Positions 16,506 to 26,541 are shown, counted from the stretch's first letter. The stretch is DNA of 64,000 nucleotides from Bacteroidota bacterium (GCA_017860275.1 JAFNAQ010000002.1:181089-245088), one strand, 5' to 3'. Notes: a model not told the origin generated them from the letters alone. Made by a program: numbers and translations.

Positions 16506-17042
16506 CTATATTTTAATTTTTGAAAGATAATGCATTAATTGATCCACATATTCTTTAATCTCTGGATTCTCAAGCCTTATGAACATATCAAAATGCTCCA
16601 TATTCTTTGGCGATTCTATTGCAATTTTGAATTTTGCCTTAGATACTGCCGAAATATATAGAGGTAAGAACTTGTCTGAAAGTGAGAGATTGATTAGTAA
16701 ATCAAATTTGGTATCAATAAAATCAGTGATATATTGTCCACTTGGGATTGGAAATAGCTTGTATTTCTTCTCCGAAAATAATTTAACGTATATTGTGTTA
16801 CTACACCACGAAGGAATAATCTTCCCTGTATATATACCAAAAACATTTACTGTTGCCTTATTTGCCTGAAACTCTGCGATTATTTTCTGTATCAGCTCCC
16901 ACTCATGAAGTTCATCAACATAACAAACAATTCCTACACTCTTTGCATTATCGAAGCTTGTAAATTCTTTCTCTCTTGGGGCTAGTTTGACTTTCTTTCT
17001 GAAAAAAATAAATTGTAAATATGTAATAATATTTTCAATCAT
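16506..17042 (-). CDS. DUF6913-family protein upstream of dapA
   Basis: 178 residues, cytoplasmic by appearance, beginning MIENIITYLQFIFFRKK. No catalytic motif is recognised. Blocks such as SVGIVCYVDELHEWE, KYKLFPIPSGQYITDFID, FDLLINLSLSDKFLPLYISAVSKAKFKIAI and FDMFIRLENPEIKEYVDQLMHYL are typical of the Bacteroidota DUF6913 family, which habitually precedes dapA. Function unknown; tight linkage suggests an envelope or amino-acid metabolism role, but this is only context. Confidence 0.82.
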   Translation of the reverse strand: MIENIITYLQFIFFRKKVKLAPREKEFTSFDNAKSVGIVCYVDELHEWELIQKIIAEFQANKATVNVFGIYTGKIIPSWCSNTIYVKLFSEKKYKLFPIPSGQYITDFIDTKFDLLINLSLSDKFLPLYISAVSKAKFKIAIESPKNMEHFDMFIRLENPEIKEYVDQLMHYLSKIKI

Positions 17043-17142
17043 CGTGTTTAATAATAGGTTTGTTTAAGTGTGTAAAATTACAACTAAAAACAATTTCAAA
17101 CAAATATAAATATATTATTTTTCGTTTTAGACTGAACTTATG

Positions 17143-17150
17143 TATCTTTG
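17143..17150 (+). promoter_or_regulatory. -7 box of the sensor kinase-hemW operon
   Basis: TATCTTTG at 17143-17150 matches TAnnTTTG and lies only 11 bases before the kinase ATG (17162), implying a very short leader. The -33 region has only a TTCG near 17121. Confidence 0.5.
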
Positions 17151-17161
17151 CTCTATAAATT

Positions 17162-18667
17162 ATGAAAGACTTTTTCCAAAAAATAAGAATTAAATGGATA
17201 CTTTTTATCCTTGCGTTTGCATCGATAGGGTATTTTATGTTTGAGATAAATAAGCTAATAACTCAGCTTAGGATTGAAGAAAAAAAGAAGATTGAGATTT
17301 GGGCTTCTGCCATAAGCAGAAAGGCCGAACTGGTTGAGCATACCGATAAGTTTTTCAACCAAGTTAAGGAAGAAGAAAGAAAGAGAGTTGAGCAGTTTAT
17401 CGAAGCTCATACAATTATCCTTTCTCAACCACTCGATAAGGAGCTAGACTTCTATTTTCGTTTCGTTTCTGAGAACAGAACTATCCCTGTTATTATTACC
17501 GATGAATTCAATAATATCTCCCTTTCTCAAAATGTAGATATTCCAAAAGACTACAAAGTCTTGGTTGGTGACCTTTATAAGGAATTCTCGAAAAATCCTC
17601 CTTTGGTTTATAATGTATATGGTATGAAGTTTAAATTATACTATACTGAATCAAAGGTTTATACTGATTTACATAATGTATTAGTCGATTTATCTAATTC
17701 TCTTCTTTCCGAGGTAACAGACAATTCGGTCAATGTTCCTGTTGTTATTACTGACTCTACAAGAGGACATGTTTTGGCCTCTGGAAATATCGCTCCAATC
17801 AAACTTGAAAACAAAAATCTACGCTCCACTCTATTGAAGATGGAGAACTCTAACAAACCTATTTCTATAACTCTTCCTAATAAAAAATACGCTTTTATAT
17901 TTTATGAACAATCCTCAATTCTTACTGCTCTTCAATACTACCCTATTTTCTTTATTATTATCCTTGTAATTATTATTGTTATTGCTTATTTGTTTTTCTG
18001 GACTGTGAAGCGTTCGGAACAAAACTCCGTATGGGCTGGAATGAGCAAGGAAACTGCTCACCAACTTGGAACACCTATTTCTTCGTTGATTGCTTGGGTT
18101 GAATATCTTAAGCTTAATTCAGAAAATGAGTCGATGTGTAATGAAATAAGTAAGGATATTAATCGTCTTGAGACAATTACTCAGCGTTTTTCTAAGATTG
18201 GCTCTACTCCTGAGCTTGTAAAACAGGATCTAATACCTATTATTAATAATTCAGTCGAATATCTTAGAACACGTTCTTCCAAAAAGGTTCGTTTCGATAT
18301 TGTTCTTCCTCAAGATAAGGCCATTATTCTTCCTCTTAATTCCTATTTATTAGAATGGGCTTTTGAAAACCTTTGCAAGAATGCAATTGATGCTATGGAA
18401 GGTGTTGGAGTATTTAGAATTGAGCTTATTGACGAGAACAAAAGGATTTATATAGATATTTCTGACACAGGAAAAGGATTACACAAAAACAATTACAAGA
18501 AAATATTCGAGACAGGTTATACAACTAAAAAAAGAGGTTGGGGCTTGGGACTAAGTCTAACAAAGAGAATTATTGAAGAGTATCATGATGGTAGGATTTT
18601 TGTAAAAACTTCTTCTTTGGGAAAAGGTACTACCTTTAGAATTAGTTTTAAGAAAAATGACTTATAA
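17162..18667 (+). CDS. membrane sensor histidine kinase
   Basis: 501 residues. One membrane segment lies at about residues 12-29 and another at about 261-280, enclosing a periplasmic sensor region of about 230 residues with no recognised ligand motif. The cytoplasmic part has a HisKA-like phosphoacceptor in SKETAHQLGTPISSL (His300), the N-box ENLCKNAIDAME, the G1 box DTGKGL and the G2 box GWGLGLSLTKRII, so it should autophosphorylate. No response regulator is adjacent. It overlaps hemW by one base (TAATG), indicating translational coupling; the reason for this pairing is unknown. Confidence 0.93.
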   Translation: MKDFFQKIRIKWILFILAFASIGYFMFEINKLITQLRIEEKKKIEIWASAISRKAELVEHTDKFFNQVKEEERKRVEQFIEAHTIILSQPLDKELDFYFRFVSENRTIPVIITDEFNNISLSQNVDIPKDYKVLVGDLYKEFSKNPPLVYNVYGMKFKLYYTESKVYTDLHNVLVDLSNSLLSEVTDNSVNVPVVITDSTRGHVLASGNIAPIKLENKNLRSTLLKMENSNKPISITLPNKKYAFIFYEQSSILTALQYYPIFFIIILVIIIVIAYLFFWTVKRSEQNSVWAGMSKETAHQLGTPISSLIAWVEYLKLNSENESMCNEISKDINRLETITQRFSKIGSTPELVKQDLIPIINNSVEYLRTRSSKKVRFDIVLPQDKAIILPLNSYLLEWAFENLCKNAIDAMEGVGVFRIELIDENKRIYIDISDTGKGLHKNNYKKIFETGYTTKKRGWGLGLSLTKRIIEEYHDGRIFVKTSSLGKGTTFRISFKKNDL

Positions 18668-19797
18668 TGTCAGGTCTTTATATTCATATTCCCTATTGCA
18701 AACAGAAATGTATTTATTGTGATTTTTATTCCTCTGCAACAAGAGAGAGTAAAGAAAGCTATATCAAGGCATTGACCAAGGAGATTTCTCTTAGAAAAGA
18801 TTATTTAGATAAACCCTTAAGAACAATATATTTTGGTGGAGGAACTCCATCTACTCTTAGCAAGGAAGAAATTAGTTTAATCTTCAATGCGATAAAAGAT
18901 AATTTCGACCTTTCTCTTTTAGAAGAAACAACCTTTGAGGCTAATCCTGAACATCTGAATAAGGATTATCTTGATTTTCTTATCTCCACTCCTATTAATC
19001 GCCTTAGTCTTGGCACCCAAAGTTTCGATGATAATGACCTAAAGACTCTTGGACGCAAACACTCCTCTTTGGAATCGATTGAGGTTATTAGGAATGCTCA
19101 GAAAATTGGTTTTTATAATATTAGTATTGACCTAATGTTTAATCTTCCTTCAATGAGTCTTGAAAAATGGAAGGCTAACCTTTTTAAGGCAATGGATTTA
19201 AATATTCAACATATTTCTGCCTATAGCCTAAGCGTTGAAGAAGGCACAATGTTGGATAAACTTATTTCTAAGAAACGCCTAAATATTCCTTCTGAAACAG
19301 AGCAGTTAGAACAGTTTAATTATGCTATTGATTTTCTTGAGTCTAATGGTTTTGAGCATTACGAGACTTCTAACTATGCTGCAAAAGGCTTTCGCTCGCT
19401 TCATAATTCAAATTATTGGAATAATACTCCCTATCTTGGCGTTGGTGCTTCTGCCCATAGTTTTAATGGAAAAGAAAGAAGGTGGAATATTTCAAGTATT
19501 GATAATTACTCATCGATTCTTAATTCAAATTCTAAAGAAGATTACTTTGAAAAAGAGATTCTCTCAGAAAAAGACTTCTATAATGAGTATATTATGGTTG
19601 GCATTAGAACAAAAGAAGGCTTGGATAAGAACTTTGTTGAAAGGAATTTCTCTGAAACCTTCTCAAAAGAGTTTAATAAGACAATTGAGTCCTTGCTCAA
19701 TAGAAACCTTGTAGAGAAAAGCTCTCAAAATATTTTTACCCTAACAAGAAAAGCAATAGAAATCTCTAACCAAATTGCATTAGAGTTAATAGCCTAA
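18667..19797 (+). CDS. hemW: radical SAM heme chaperone HemW
   Basis: Heme-binding radical SAM protein that delivers heme to respiratory proteins. 376 residues. The iron-sulfur motif CKQKCIYC gives Cys11, Cys15 and Cys18. The SAM-binding region has YFGGGTPSTL, and the HemW-specific heme motif HNxxYW is present as HNSNYW. It lacks the extra cysteine (CxxxCxxCxC) of true oxygen-independent coproporphyrinogen oxidase HemN, so HemW is the better name. Start overlaps the kinase stop by one base. Confidence 0.95.
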   Translation: MSGLYIHIPYCKQKCIYCDFYSSATRESKESYIKALTKEISLRKDYLDKPLRTIYFGGGTPSTLSKEEISLIFNAIKDNFDLSLLEETTFEANPEHLNKDYLDFLISTPINRLSLGTQSFDDNDLKTLGRKHSSLESIEVIRNAQKIGFYNISIDLMFNLPSMSLEKWKANLFKAMDLNIQHISAYSLSVEEGTMLDKLISKKRLNIPSETEQLEQFNYAIDFLESNGFEHYETSNYAAKGFRSLHNSNYWNNTPYLGVGASAHSFNGKERRWNISSIDNYSSILNSNSKEDYFEKEILSEKDFYNEYIMVGIRTKEGLDKNFVERNFSETFSKEFNKTIESLLNRNLVEKSSQNIFTLTRKAIEISNQIALELIA

Positions 19798-19798
19798 A

Positions 19799-21244
19799 CT
19801 ATTTTCTCCAAAAGGCTGGTATTAATACTGCTATCACCGTTGCAAATTCTAAACGTCCCATATACATTAGTATAGTGAACACCCATTTTGCTGCATCTGG
19901 GAAGGAAGAATAATTACCAAATCCCCCACAGACTCCTAGGCCAGGACCAATATTACTCATACAAGATACAGCTCCTCCCAATGATTCTTCTATTCCAACA
20001 CCTAAAAACACGAGCAATACAACTCCTAATAAGTAGGTGACTATATATAAAACAAAAACAGTAAGAACATTTAGAATTACATTATCTGGAACAACAGCTT
20101 TTTCATATTTAACAGGCATATAAGCATTTGCATGAATACTTTGACTAATTATTCTTCTCGCATTCTTAAAGAGAATTATTACTCTTACTATCTTTAGCCC
20201 TCCTGATGTAGATCCACTCATTGCTCCTGGAAACATTAAAAGATAGAGTATAAAACTTGCTGGTATTGCCCATTTGGTAAAGTCTGCACTAACAAATCCT
20301 GTCGAAGTAGAAATACTAGAGACTTGAAATAATGCATCTCTGAATGAAGTTTCTAAACCTGCATCTGGGTTATATATAATTAGGGTTATTAGTAAAGTAG
20401 CTATTATTGTGATTAGTATATATGCCTTAAACTCTTCATTTATCAATATCTTCTTATAGTCTCTTTTCATAATATTGAAGAAAATAGTAAAGTTCATCCC
20501 TGCTGCGAACATCGAAAAAACAGTTACATATTGAACAAGTGGTGAGAAAGCTGCAAAGGATAAATCCTTGGTAGAAAACCCTGCCGATGCCAGAGCTGCA
20601 AAGGAATGACATACTGCATCAAATAAACTCATACCTGCAATCCACATAAAGATAATTGACAATAGAGTTAGAGTTGCATATATTGATAGTAGTATTTTCC
20701 CTGTTGTTTCTAATCTTGGGCTTAATTTTCCTTTGCTTGGACCTGCAACTTCTGCTGCAAACAAAGACATCCCACTACCCCCAATAAATGGTATAAAGGC
20801 AATAACTATCACAACAATACCTATTCCCCCTATCCATGTTATTAATGCTCTCCAAAATAAAATACCATGAGGGATTATCTCAACAGATTTTAGAATAGAT
20901 GCTCCTGTTGTGGTAAAGCCAGACATTGTTTCGAAATAGCAGTCGGTATAACTAGAGAAATAGCCACTAAACCAAAAAGGTAAGGCTCCAAAGGCTGTAA
21001 CAATAAGCCATATTGTGGACACAATAAAGAATCCCAAGCGTCTATCTACACTTATTTTCACCTTATTGGTTGGAACTCTTAAGAAAACCCCTACTCCCAA
21101 AGTAATCAAGGCACTCTTAAGTAGTGGCATAATATCATCTTTATAATATAGTGCAACTCCTATGGCAACAAACATAAAAATTGCCTCCATAATAAGAAGC
21201 ATTCCCCATACTCTGCAAACAGTATAAAACCGAGTTCTAAACAT
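19799..21244 (-). CDS. trkH: Trk/Ktr-type potassium uptake protein TrkH
   Basis: Integral membrane K+ translocating subunit of 481 residues with about ten hydrophobic segments. Selectivity-filter-like loops are visible: SGFTTTGAS, ASAGFST, STSTGFVSADF and SNIGPGLG, and MFPGAMSGSTSGGLKIVR lies in the usual gate region. It would work with a TrkA/KtrA-type nucleotide-binding regulator that is not in the window. It converges tail-to-tail with hemW (one base between the stops). Confidence 0.95.
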   Translation of the reverse strand: MFRTRFYTVCRVWGMLLIMEAIFMFVAIGVALYYKDDIMPLLKSALITLGVGVFLRVPTNKVKISVDRRLGFFIVSTIWLIVTAFGALPFWFSGYFSSYTDCYFETMSGFTTTGASILKSVEIIPHGILFWRALITWIGGIGIVVIVIAFIPFIGGSGMSLFAAEVAGPSKGKLSPRLETTGKILLSIYATLTLLSIIFMWIAGMSLFDAVCHSFAALASAGFSTKDLSFAAFSPLVQYVTVFSMFAAGMNFTIFFNIMKRDYKKILINEEFKAYILITIIATLLITLIIYNPDAGLETSFRDALFQVSSISTSTGFVSADFTKWAIPASFILYLLMFPGAMSGSTSGGLKIVRVIILFKNARRIISQSIHANAYMPVKYEKAVVPDNVILNVLTVFVLYIVTYLLGVVLLVFLGVGIEESLGGAVSCMSNIGPGLGVCGGFGNYSSFPDAAKWVFTILMYMGRLEFATVIAVLIPAFWRK

Positions 21245-21323
21245 AGATTAAAAATAAAGCTGCAAATATACACTAAAAACCATTATCATAAGAAAATATC
21301 AACCCTAAATAAACACTATTGTT

Positions 21324-21785
21324 AATTTTAAGAAACAGAAAACAAGCTTTAATGCCTTAAAACCTTGTTTTGTCACTCTAGAATCAAGTTCTAGCGAAAT
21401 AGAATTTGATTCTATTTTCGTAGAATCTTATTCTATTTCGCTAAAATCTTTATTTTCACGAAAATATACTTCGTTTCTATGAATTTATATCAAATAAAAA
21501 TCCAAAAAGAGTAGGTAAAAATTCAATTTTGTAGGGGCAAAATATTTTTTGCCCACCGAAATTATATATTTTCTCAAAAAGGGCGAATAATTATTCGCCC
21601 CTACCGATAAAAAAACCAAATACCATGAAATTTATTACAAGAAATTAACGAACCGTTTCCCAAACCCCATCCTCTCTCTTCAAATATTCAAGTCTAAGAG
21701 CCTAATAATATTATTATTAATTAACACCAAAACCTACAAAAAGTTATCAAAAACCCAAAAACCAACGATTTTTGTTAATTGAATC
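21324..21785 (-). repeat. dispersed repeat of about 430 bp, copy A (interrupted by a REPIN)
   Basis: Explains most of the 852-base gap 21245-22096. Read by eye, this stretch aligns along its length with the reverse complement of 42260-42682. Shared blocks include AATTTTAAGAAAC (here GTTAATTTTAAGAAAC), TAGAATCTTATTCTATTT, CTAAAATC.TTATTT, ACTTCGTTTCT, GAAATTTATTA, GAATTAACGAA-like, TTTCCCAAA and ATTAACA.CAAA. It contains imperfect palindromes around TAGAATCTTATTCTA. No reading frame is conserved. A hydrophobic open frame near 21820-22056 is probably chance. Confidence 0.7.
21531..21604. repeat. REPIN of the GTAGGGGC family inside repeat copy A
   Basis: GTAGGGGCAAAATATTTTTT plus GCCC at 21531-21554, and the inverted unit GGGCGAATAATTATTCGCCC plus CTAC at 21581-21604. 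It has no counterpart at the matching place in copy B near 42.5 kb. Confidence 0.85.
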
Positions 21786-22055
21786 AAAAGTATAGATTTA
21801 CTACTTTAAGAAATATAGTTTGTGTTGGGGTTTTGGTTTGGTTGGATTTGGGAAAAGGTTGGGCAGGTATTGCACTTTTTATGTTTTACTCTCGGCATCG
21901 TGCCTCTTCTTTTTGTTGAGCATGAAGAGATTATTATTAGGGATAATAATATTAGAATTAGGGATATTTTATTTATTTGTTTCATTAATCCTTTTTATTT
22001 TTGGGCATGCACGTAGGTTCGTTTTTATTTTCGTGTTTTTGGCGAATGTGTTTTA

Positions 22056-22081
22056 GGGCGAACACGTAGGTTCGCCCCTAC
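22056..22081 (-). repeat. single GTAGGGGC-type REP at the 3' end of the helicase gene
   Basis: GGGCGAACACGTAGGTTCGC plus CCCTAC; the GTAG head is on the minus strand, 16 bases after the helicase stop. Confidence 0.8.
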
Positions 22082-22096
22082 GATTGGAATGCAAAT

Positions 22097-24244
22097 TTAA
22101 TAATTTACTTCTAATAAATTGTGCTCGGCTATAATTTCTAGGATTTCATTACCAAATTGTTCTACCTTCTTCTTGCCTATTCCTGATATTTCTAATAATT
22201 CATTTTCGTTCTTTGGAATTATGCGAACTATCTCTAATAGGGATTTTTGATTGAGAATATAAAAAGCAGAGAGATTTAACTCCTTGCTTTTTGCTAGTCG
22301 CCATGCGCGTAGAGTTTCGAAAAGTTCATTGTCATTAATCTCTTTTGGCGAAAGAGAAGTTTTCTTCTTATTTTCTTTTTCCTTATCGACAAGTCTCTTT
22401 AGTAGGGATTTCTCATCTGTAGAAAGAAGTTCATTCTTTACCTTAAGGTATTTCTTTAACTCAAAACCATCTATGGCTGTATCTAATAATCTATTCTTTA
22501 TTATACTTTCTTGGAGTATCTTTGTAAATATATCTTCTTTCTTTTTATTTATCTCCTCATTATCGAACTCAAGCTTTGAAACAATCTTTTCTATCTCTCC
22601 TATTATTGAAAGTTTGTCTTTGAAGTATTCTCCCGACTTCTTTAATCTCTCAATCAATAGGTCTTGTTCGTTTCTATCAAAGATTGTATTTAATTGATTA
22701 TGGAATTTATAAGAAATCTCAAGTATCTCTTTCGTAAACCTATTTATTAGATTAGTTATCTCTGCACTGCTTTGGCCATAGAGTTTTGAAAACTCCTGAT
22801 TGTTTAAATCTTCAAGAGTGTCTAATATCCATTTTAGTTCTGAAAAAGATATTAAATCGAAGACATTATCGGCATAGTATTTTTGTCTATCATTCTCAAG
22901 AGTCTGCTCAGAGGGTTTATTATTCTCTTGATTATTATCAAAATTGGTTATTGTGTTATCTTTCTTTATTGATGAAGATTCAAACCTTGAACTAAGGACT
23001 ATTCCTTCAAGTGTCCTACACCTAGAAAGTGCAACATAAACCTGACCTGAGGCAAATGCTTTATTTGAATCAATTACAACCTTATCGAAGGTTAGCCCCT
23101 GACTCTTATGAATTGTTATTGCCCAAGCAAGCTTAAGTGGATACTGTTCAAAGGTACCTATAACCTTTTCCTCTATTGCCTTGGTATTATTATTAATCTC
23201 GTATTTATAGTTATTCCAAACATATCTACTAACCTCGATATCGTTCTCCTCTCCTATGCATCGAACAATAATCTTATCCTTATCTATATCTACAATTTTT
23301 CCAATCTTACCATTATAGTACCTTCTTTTTGTTGCATCCGAACTATAATCATTCTTTACAAACATAACCTGAGCATCTTTCTTTAACTCAAGCTCAAAGT
23401 CGTTTGGATAACTTGACTCATAGAACTCATCCTTAACTGTTGCCTTAAAGAAAAATGAAGGATTCTTTATTGATTTAAGTTTTTCATCATTAATGTTCTT
23501 AGCTTGGTAATTATGAGTGCAAAGGGTGATATACCCTTCATCATCCTTTGGTAAGAAATTAGGTATATATCTTTTATTTAATTCTTCAATAGTATCTTGC
23601 TTAATGGTATTATTTCTAATATCGTTAAGAATAGAAATAAACCTTTCATCTCTCTGACGAAATACTTTTTGAAGATTTATTGTAAAGAAATTCGACGCCA
23701 TTAATGCCTTTGATGAAAAGAAGTATGGAGTTTCGTAGACATCCTTTAGGAGATTCCATTCATCGTCTTTGCAAACTGGTGGCAATTGTTGCAAGTCGCC
23801 TATCAATAGAAGTTGAACTCCTCCAAAAGGGAGATAACGTCCACCCTTACGAAACCTTTTAAGTACAGCATCAACGGCATCAAGTAAATCGGCTCTTACC
23901 ATTGATATTTCATCGATAATAAGTAAGTCAAGGCTGCGTATTATATTTATCTTCTGTTTAGAAAACCTCCTACTATTCCCATTGTCCAAAATATTATTGA
24001 AACTTGTATTAGGAAGAAATGGTCCAAATGATACCTGAAAGAAAGAATGAATAGTCATACCATTCGCATTAATTGCCGCAACACCTGTTGGTGCAACAAC
24101 AATATTTCGCTTAAAGGTATTCTCTCTTAGATTTCTTAGAAAGGTAGTCTTACCAGTACCTGCCCTTCCTGTTAGAAAGATATTCGTATTGGTTTCTTCC
24201 ACATAACTGCTAGCAAGTTCAAGCTGAGGATTGGTTTCTAACAT
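22097..24244 (-). CDS. PIF1-like ATP-dependent DNA helicase with C-terminal HRDC domain
   Basis: Superfamily 1B helicase of 715 residues. Motif I is FLTGRAGTGKTTFLRNL (Walker A at about residues 25-33), Ia is VVAPTGVAAINANGMTIHSFF, II is LLIIDEISMVRADLLDAVD, III is LLIGDLQQLPPV, and the late motifs are WAITIHKSQGLTFDKVVID and GQVYVALSRCRTLEG. A coiled, acidic linker follows (about residues 430-630), then an HRDC domain (TLRAWRLAKSKELNLSAFYIL ... LLEISGIGKKKVEQFG). It probably resolves G-quadruplexes or recombination intermediates. Last gene of the nusB-to-helicase run of same-strand genes. Confidence 0.93.
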   Translation of the reverse strand: MLETNPQLELASSYVEETNTNIFLTGRAGTGKTTFLRNLRENTFKRNIVVAPTGVAAINANGMTIHSFFQVSFGPFLPNTSFNNILDNGNSRRFSKQKINIIRSLDLLIIDEISMVRADLLDAVDAVLKRFRKGGRYLPFGGVQLLLIGDLQQLPPVCKDDEWNLLKDVYETPYFFSSKALMASNFFTINLQKVFRQRDERFISILNDIRNNTIKQDTIEELNKRYIPNFLPKDDEGYITLCTHNYQAKNINDEKLKSIKNPSFFFKATVKDEFYESSYPNDFELELKKDAQVMFVKNDYSSDATKRRYYNGKIGKIVDIDKDKIIVRCIGEENDIEVSRYVWNNYKYEINNNTKAIEEKVIGTFEQYPLKLAWAITIHKSQGLTFDKVVIDSNKAFASGQVYVALSRCRTLEGIVLSSRFESSSIKKDNTITNFDNNQENNKPSEQTLENDRQKYYADNVFDLISFSELKWILDTLEDLNNQEFSKLYGQSSAEITNLINRFTKEILEISYKFHNQLNTIFDRNEQDLLIERLKKSGEYFKDKLSIIGEIEKIVSKLEFDNEEINKKKEDIFTKILQESIIKNRLLDTAIDGFELKKYLKVKNELLSTDEKSLLKRLVDKEKENKKKTSLSPKEINDNELFETLRAWRLAKSKELNLSAFYILNQKSLLEIVRIIPKNENELLEISGIGKKKVEQFGNEILEIIAEHNLLEVNY

Positions 24245-24255
24245 TAGTTCTTAGA

Positions 24256-25944
24256 TTATTTCTTCAATAATATTTTTTGGCTCCAAGATTTTGAATTGGT
24301 TCTATATTTAATAATATATAATCCAGAAGGAATATTATCTGTTGGAATAGTCTTATTACTTAAACCCGATGGGATTATTGATGAAAGAACAAGAATTCCC
24401 TTACTATCATAAATATCAAAGTTTATATCTGAAGAAATATCCTTGATATAAATATTTATATCTCCATTAGTTGGGTTTGGATAAATTGTGCTTATATTGT
24501 TTTCTTTACTATATATATCCTTTAAACTAACATACGTTGTATAATCGTCTCCACTAAAAACTAAAGCTCCTGTATTTAATGAATCTAACCAATATTTAAG
24601 TTGTTTGTTTGGAGTAGTGCCATTAGATCGCCAATGATAAGACATTTTTCCATAAAAATCATATTTCATATCAGCAGTTGCAGAACAATCTGAATAACCA
24701 CCAGTAAGAGTTCCTACAATTAATCCATTTGAATTAAATAATGGAGAGCCTGAAGATCCTCCTTCTGTTATTCCATAGTTTGTTGGAGTACTTACCCATT
24801 TTGCTTTCCAATGTGTTCCGTTAGCATTAACTTGCTCCGATGTGTAAGACACGCTGATAAGTGGAGAGGTAAAGGTAGATATTTTCTTTATATCTCCTGA
24901 TGGATGATGAATACATACTCCACTTGCAGAAGTAGTATTATTTATATTCCAACCATTCCAATATGCATTATAAGTTCTTGGAACAGTATCATTCAATAAT
25001 ACTAATAAGAAATCTGAGCCAGCACTTGCATAAGATGTTTCTAATGCTAACTTTGAAGCTCCTGTTAGTGTCTTGGTTGTTGTTATTTGATTTTCGTAAT
25101 TTGGATTTGAACAAGATGCAGATTCATAATTAAAATAGAATACAAACTGATTGTAATATATTTCAGAAGAAACATTCTCAACACAATGGGCAGCAGTTAG
25201 TAGATATGGCTTTAAGTCTCTTGAAGTATTATTTACAAGCGAACCTGTACACCAACCCATAGAAAAACTATTCATCTTTATCATTATTCTTACAACACCT
25301 CTTTGTTGATTGCGATAATTAGCTCCCTCTGCACAATTGACATTGACATTACAAGAACCTGAACTTCCAAACTCTCCTGCCTTTTCATTAGATAATATAT
25401 CTCTATAAGCATAGCCAAGCTCCGAAACTTCAATCTCTGCCTTATCTTTTACTGTATTTGGTTGAAAATACTCTAAGGTCATTTCATCTCCTTCAATGAG
25501 TTCTGTTGCAAAGGTTTTTTGCTGATGATTATTTATTGATGTAAATGCACCAATAACCTTAGATTTATCTTTGTTATATAAATATAATTCTCCTCCTTTT
25601 GGTAGATAAAATTTATTTGAATAGAATACTAATGCCTGTGCTTCTGGGCAACCAACCTTCAATATCCATAGTTTCCCATTTTCTACTTCTGTCATTGATG
25701 CTTTTTCAAAGAAATCTAATCCCATTGGAATAATAACTCCAAATCGTCTAAGTTTAAAGAGACTTTCTTCAGAATTATCCTCTTCAGTAACCGTTGTCAA
25801 ATCAGGTTTATCAATATTTACTTTTGTGCCTATGCTCTTAATGTTATTTAATCGAAAAGATTTTGGAGTGCCTCCTACGCTTAGCTGAGAATATGCTACA
25901 CTGATATTCAATAAAGCAATTACAAGTAATACATTTTTTTTCAT
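24256..25944 (-). CDS. secreted trypsin-like serine protease with T9SS sorting domain
   Basis: 562 residues. A signal peptide (about residues 1-20) and a propeptide or N-domain to about 190 precede the protease domain. The triad is LLTAAHC (His253), GSDFLLVLL (Asp311) and GGSSGSPLF (Ser398), arranged as in lysyl endopeptidase-like S1 proteases. The many cysteines (SCNVNVNCAEG, WCTGS, SDCSAT) suggest disulfides. The C-terminus carries a T9SS type A sorting domain (ISTIYPNPTNGDINIYIKD ... KILLKK). It is probably exported to the cell surface. It starts 15 bases downstream of coaE, which is unusual company for a protease. Confidence 0.92.
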   Translation of the reverse strand: MKKNVLLVIALLNISVAYSQLSVGGTPKSFRLNNIKSIGTKVNIDKPDLTTVTEEDNSEESLFKLRRFGVIIPMGLDFFEKASMTEVENGKLWILKVGCPEAQALVFYSNKFYLPKGGELYLYNKDKSKVIGAFTSINNHQQKTFATELIEGDEMTLEYFQPNTVKDKAEIEVSELGYAYRDILSNEKAGEFGSSGSCNVNVNCAEGANYRNQQRGVVRIMIKMNSFSMGWCTGSLVNNTSRDLKPYLLTAAHCVENVSSEIYYNQFVFYFNYESASCSNPNYENQITTTKTLTGASKLALETSYASAGSDFLLVLLNDTVPRTYNAYWNGWNINNTTSASGVCIHHPSGDIKKISTFTSPLISVSYTSEQVNANGTHWKAKWVSTPTNYGITEGGSSGSPLFNSNGLIVGTLTGGYSDCSATADMKYDFYGKMSYHWRSNGTTPNKQLKYWLDSLNTGALVFSGDDYTTYVSLKDIYSKENNISTIYPNPTNGDINIYIKDISSDINFDIYDSKGILVLSSIIPSGLSNKTIPTDNIPSGLYIIKYRTNSKSWSQKILLKK

Positions 25945-25959
25945 TTGTAGTTTTTTTAA

Positions 25960-26541
25960 TTATTCTTTTATTAGTTCTGAATGGATTTTTAATATCTGAG
26001 GTAATAACATTGTCGTATTATCATGATTAATAATATAATCAGATAGTCTAAGTTTTTCTTCTATTGGCATTTGATTCTTTAATCTAGCATCAATTTCTTC
26101 TTTACTTAGATTATCTCTTTGCATTACCCTCTGATAAATAATATCCAACGGAGAATTTATACATATTATTTTATCAAAGTACTTATTCCATCCCGATTCA
26201 AAGAGTATTGCACTTTCATGAATAACATATTTGGATTGTTGTTCTTCTTTCCAAACTAAATATCTTGACAATACCTTTGGATGAATCATCCCATTTAGTT
26301 TCTTAAGACTCTCTTTGTTGTTAAAGACAATATTTGCAAGTTTTTCCTTGAATAGTTTTCCTTCCTTTACCACTCCACTTCCAAACTCTTTTTCAATTTC
26401 ATTTAAGAAGGATAAATCGTTATAACATTCTTTTGCCTCTTTATCTGCATTGAATATTGGTATACCAAGGTGTTCAAATACTGAACATATTAATGTTTTT
26501 CCACTCCCTATACTTCCTGTTAATCCAATACTTTTTACCAT
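25960..26541 (-). CDS. coaE: dephospho-CoA kinase
   Basis: Last step of coenzyme A synthesis, phosphorylating the ribose 3'-OH of dephospho-CoA. 193 residues. The P-loop is IGLTGSIGSGKT (about residues 5-16), followed by IPIFNADKEAKECY, HPKVLSRYLVW, VIHESAILFESGW and RVMQRDNLSKEEIDARL. The standard length. It lies 16 bases after the YbbR-like gene, in the conserved Bacteroidota order nusB-DUF1573-yajC-ybbR-coaE. Confidence 0.96.
   Translation of the reverse strand: MVKSIGLTGSIGSGKTLICSVFEHLGIPIFNADKEAKECYNDLSFLNEIEKEFGSGVVKEGKLFKEKLANIVFNNKESLKKLNGMIHPKVLSRYLVWKEEQQSKYVIHESAILFESGWNKYFDKIICINSPLDIIYQRVMQRDNLSKEEIDARLKNQMPIEEKLRLSDYIINHDNTTMLLPQILKIHSELIKE

Noticed and set aside
18667-19797. 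Oxygen-independent coproporphyrinogen oxidase (HemN)
   Set aside because: CxxxCxxC without the fourth cysteine, plus HNSNYW, indicates HemW.
19799-21244. Assignment of TrkH to KtrB
   Set aside because: Length and segments fit TrkH; without the regulator gene the distinction cannot be made further.
21820-22056. Hydrophobic plus-strand frame of 78 residues
   Set aside because: Low-complexity G/T-rich DNA next to a REP, no ribosome-binding site or homologous pattern.
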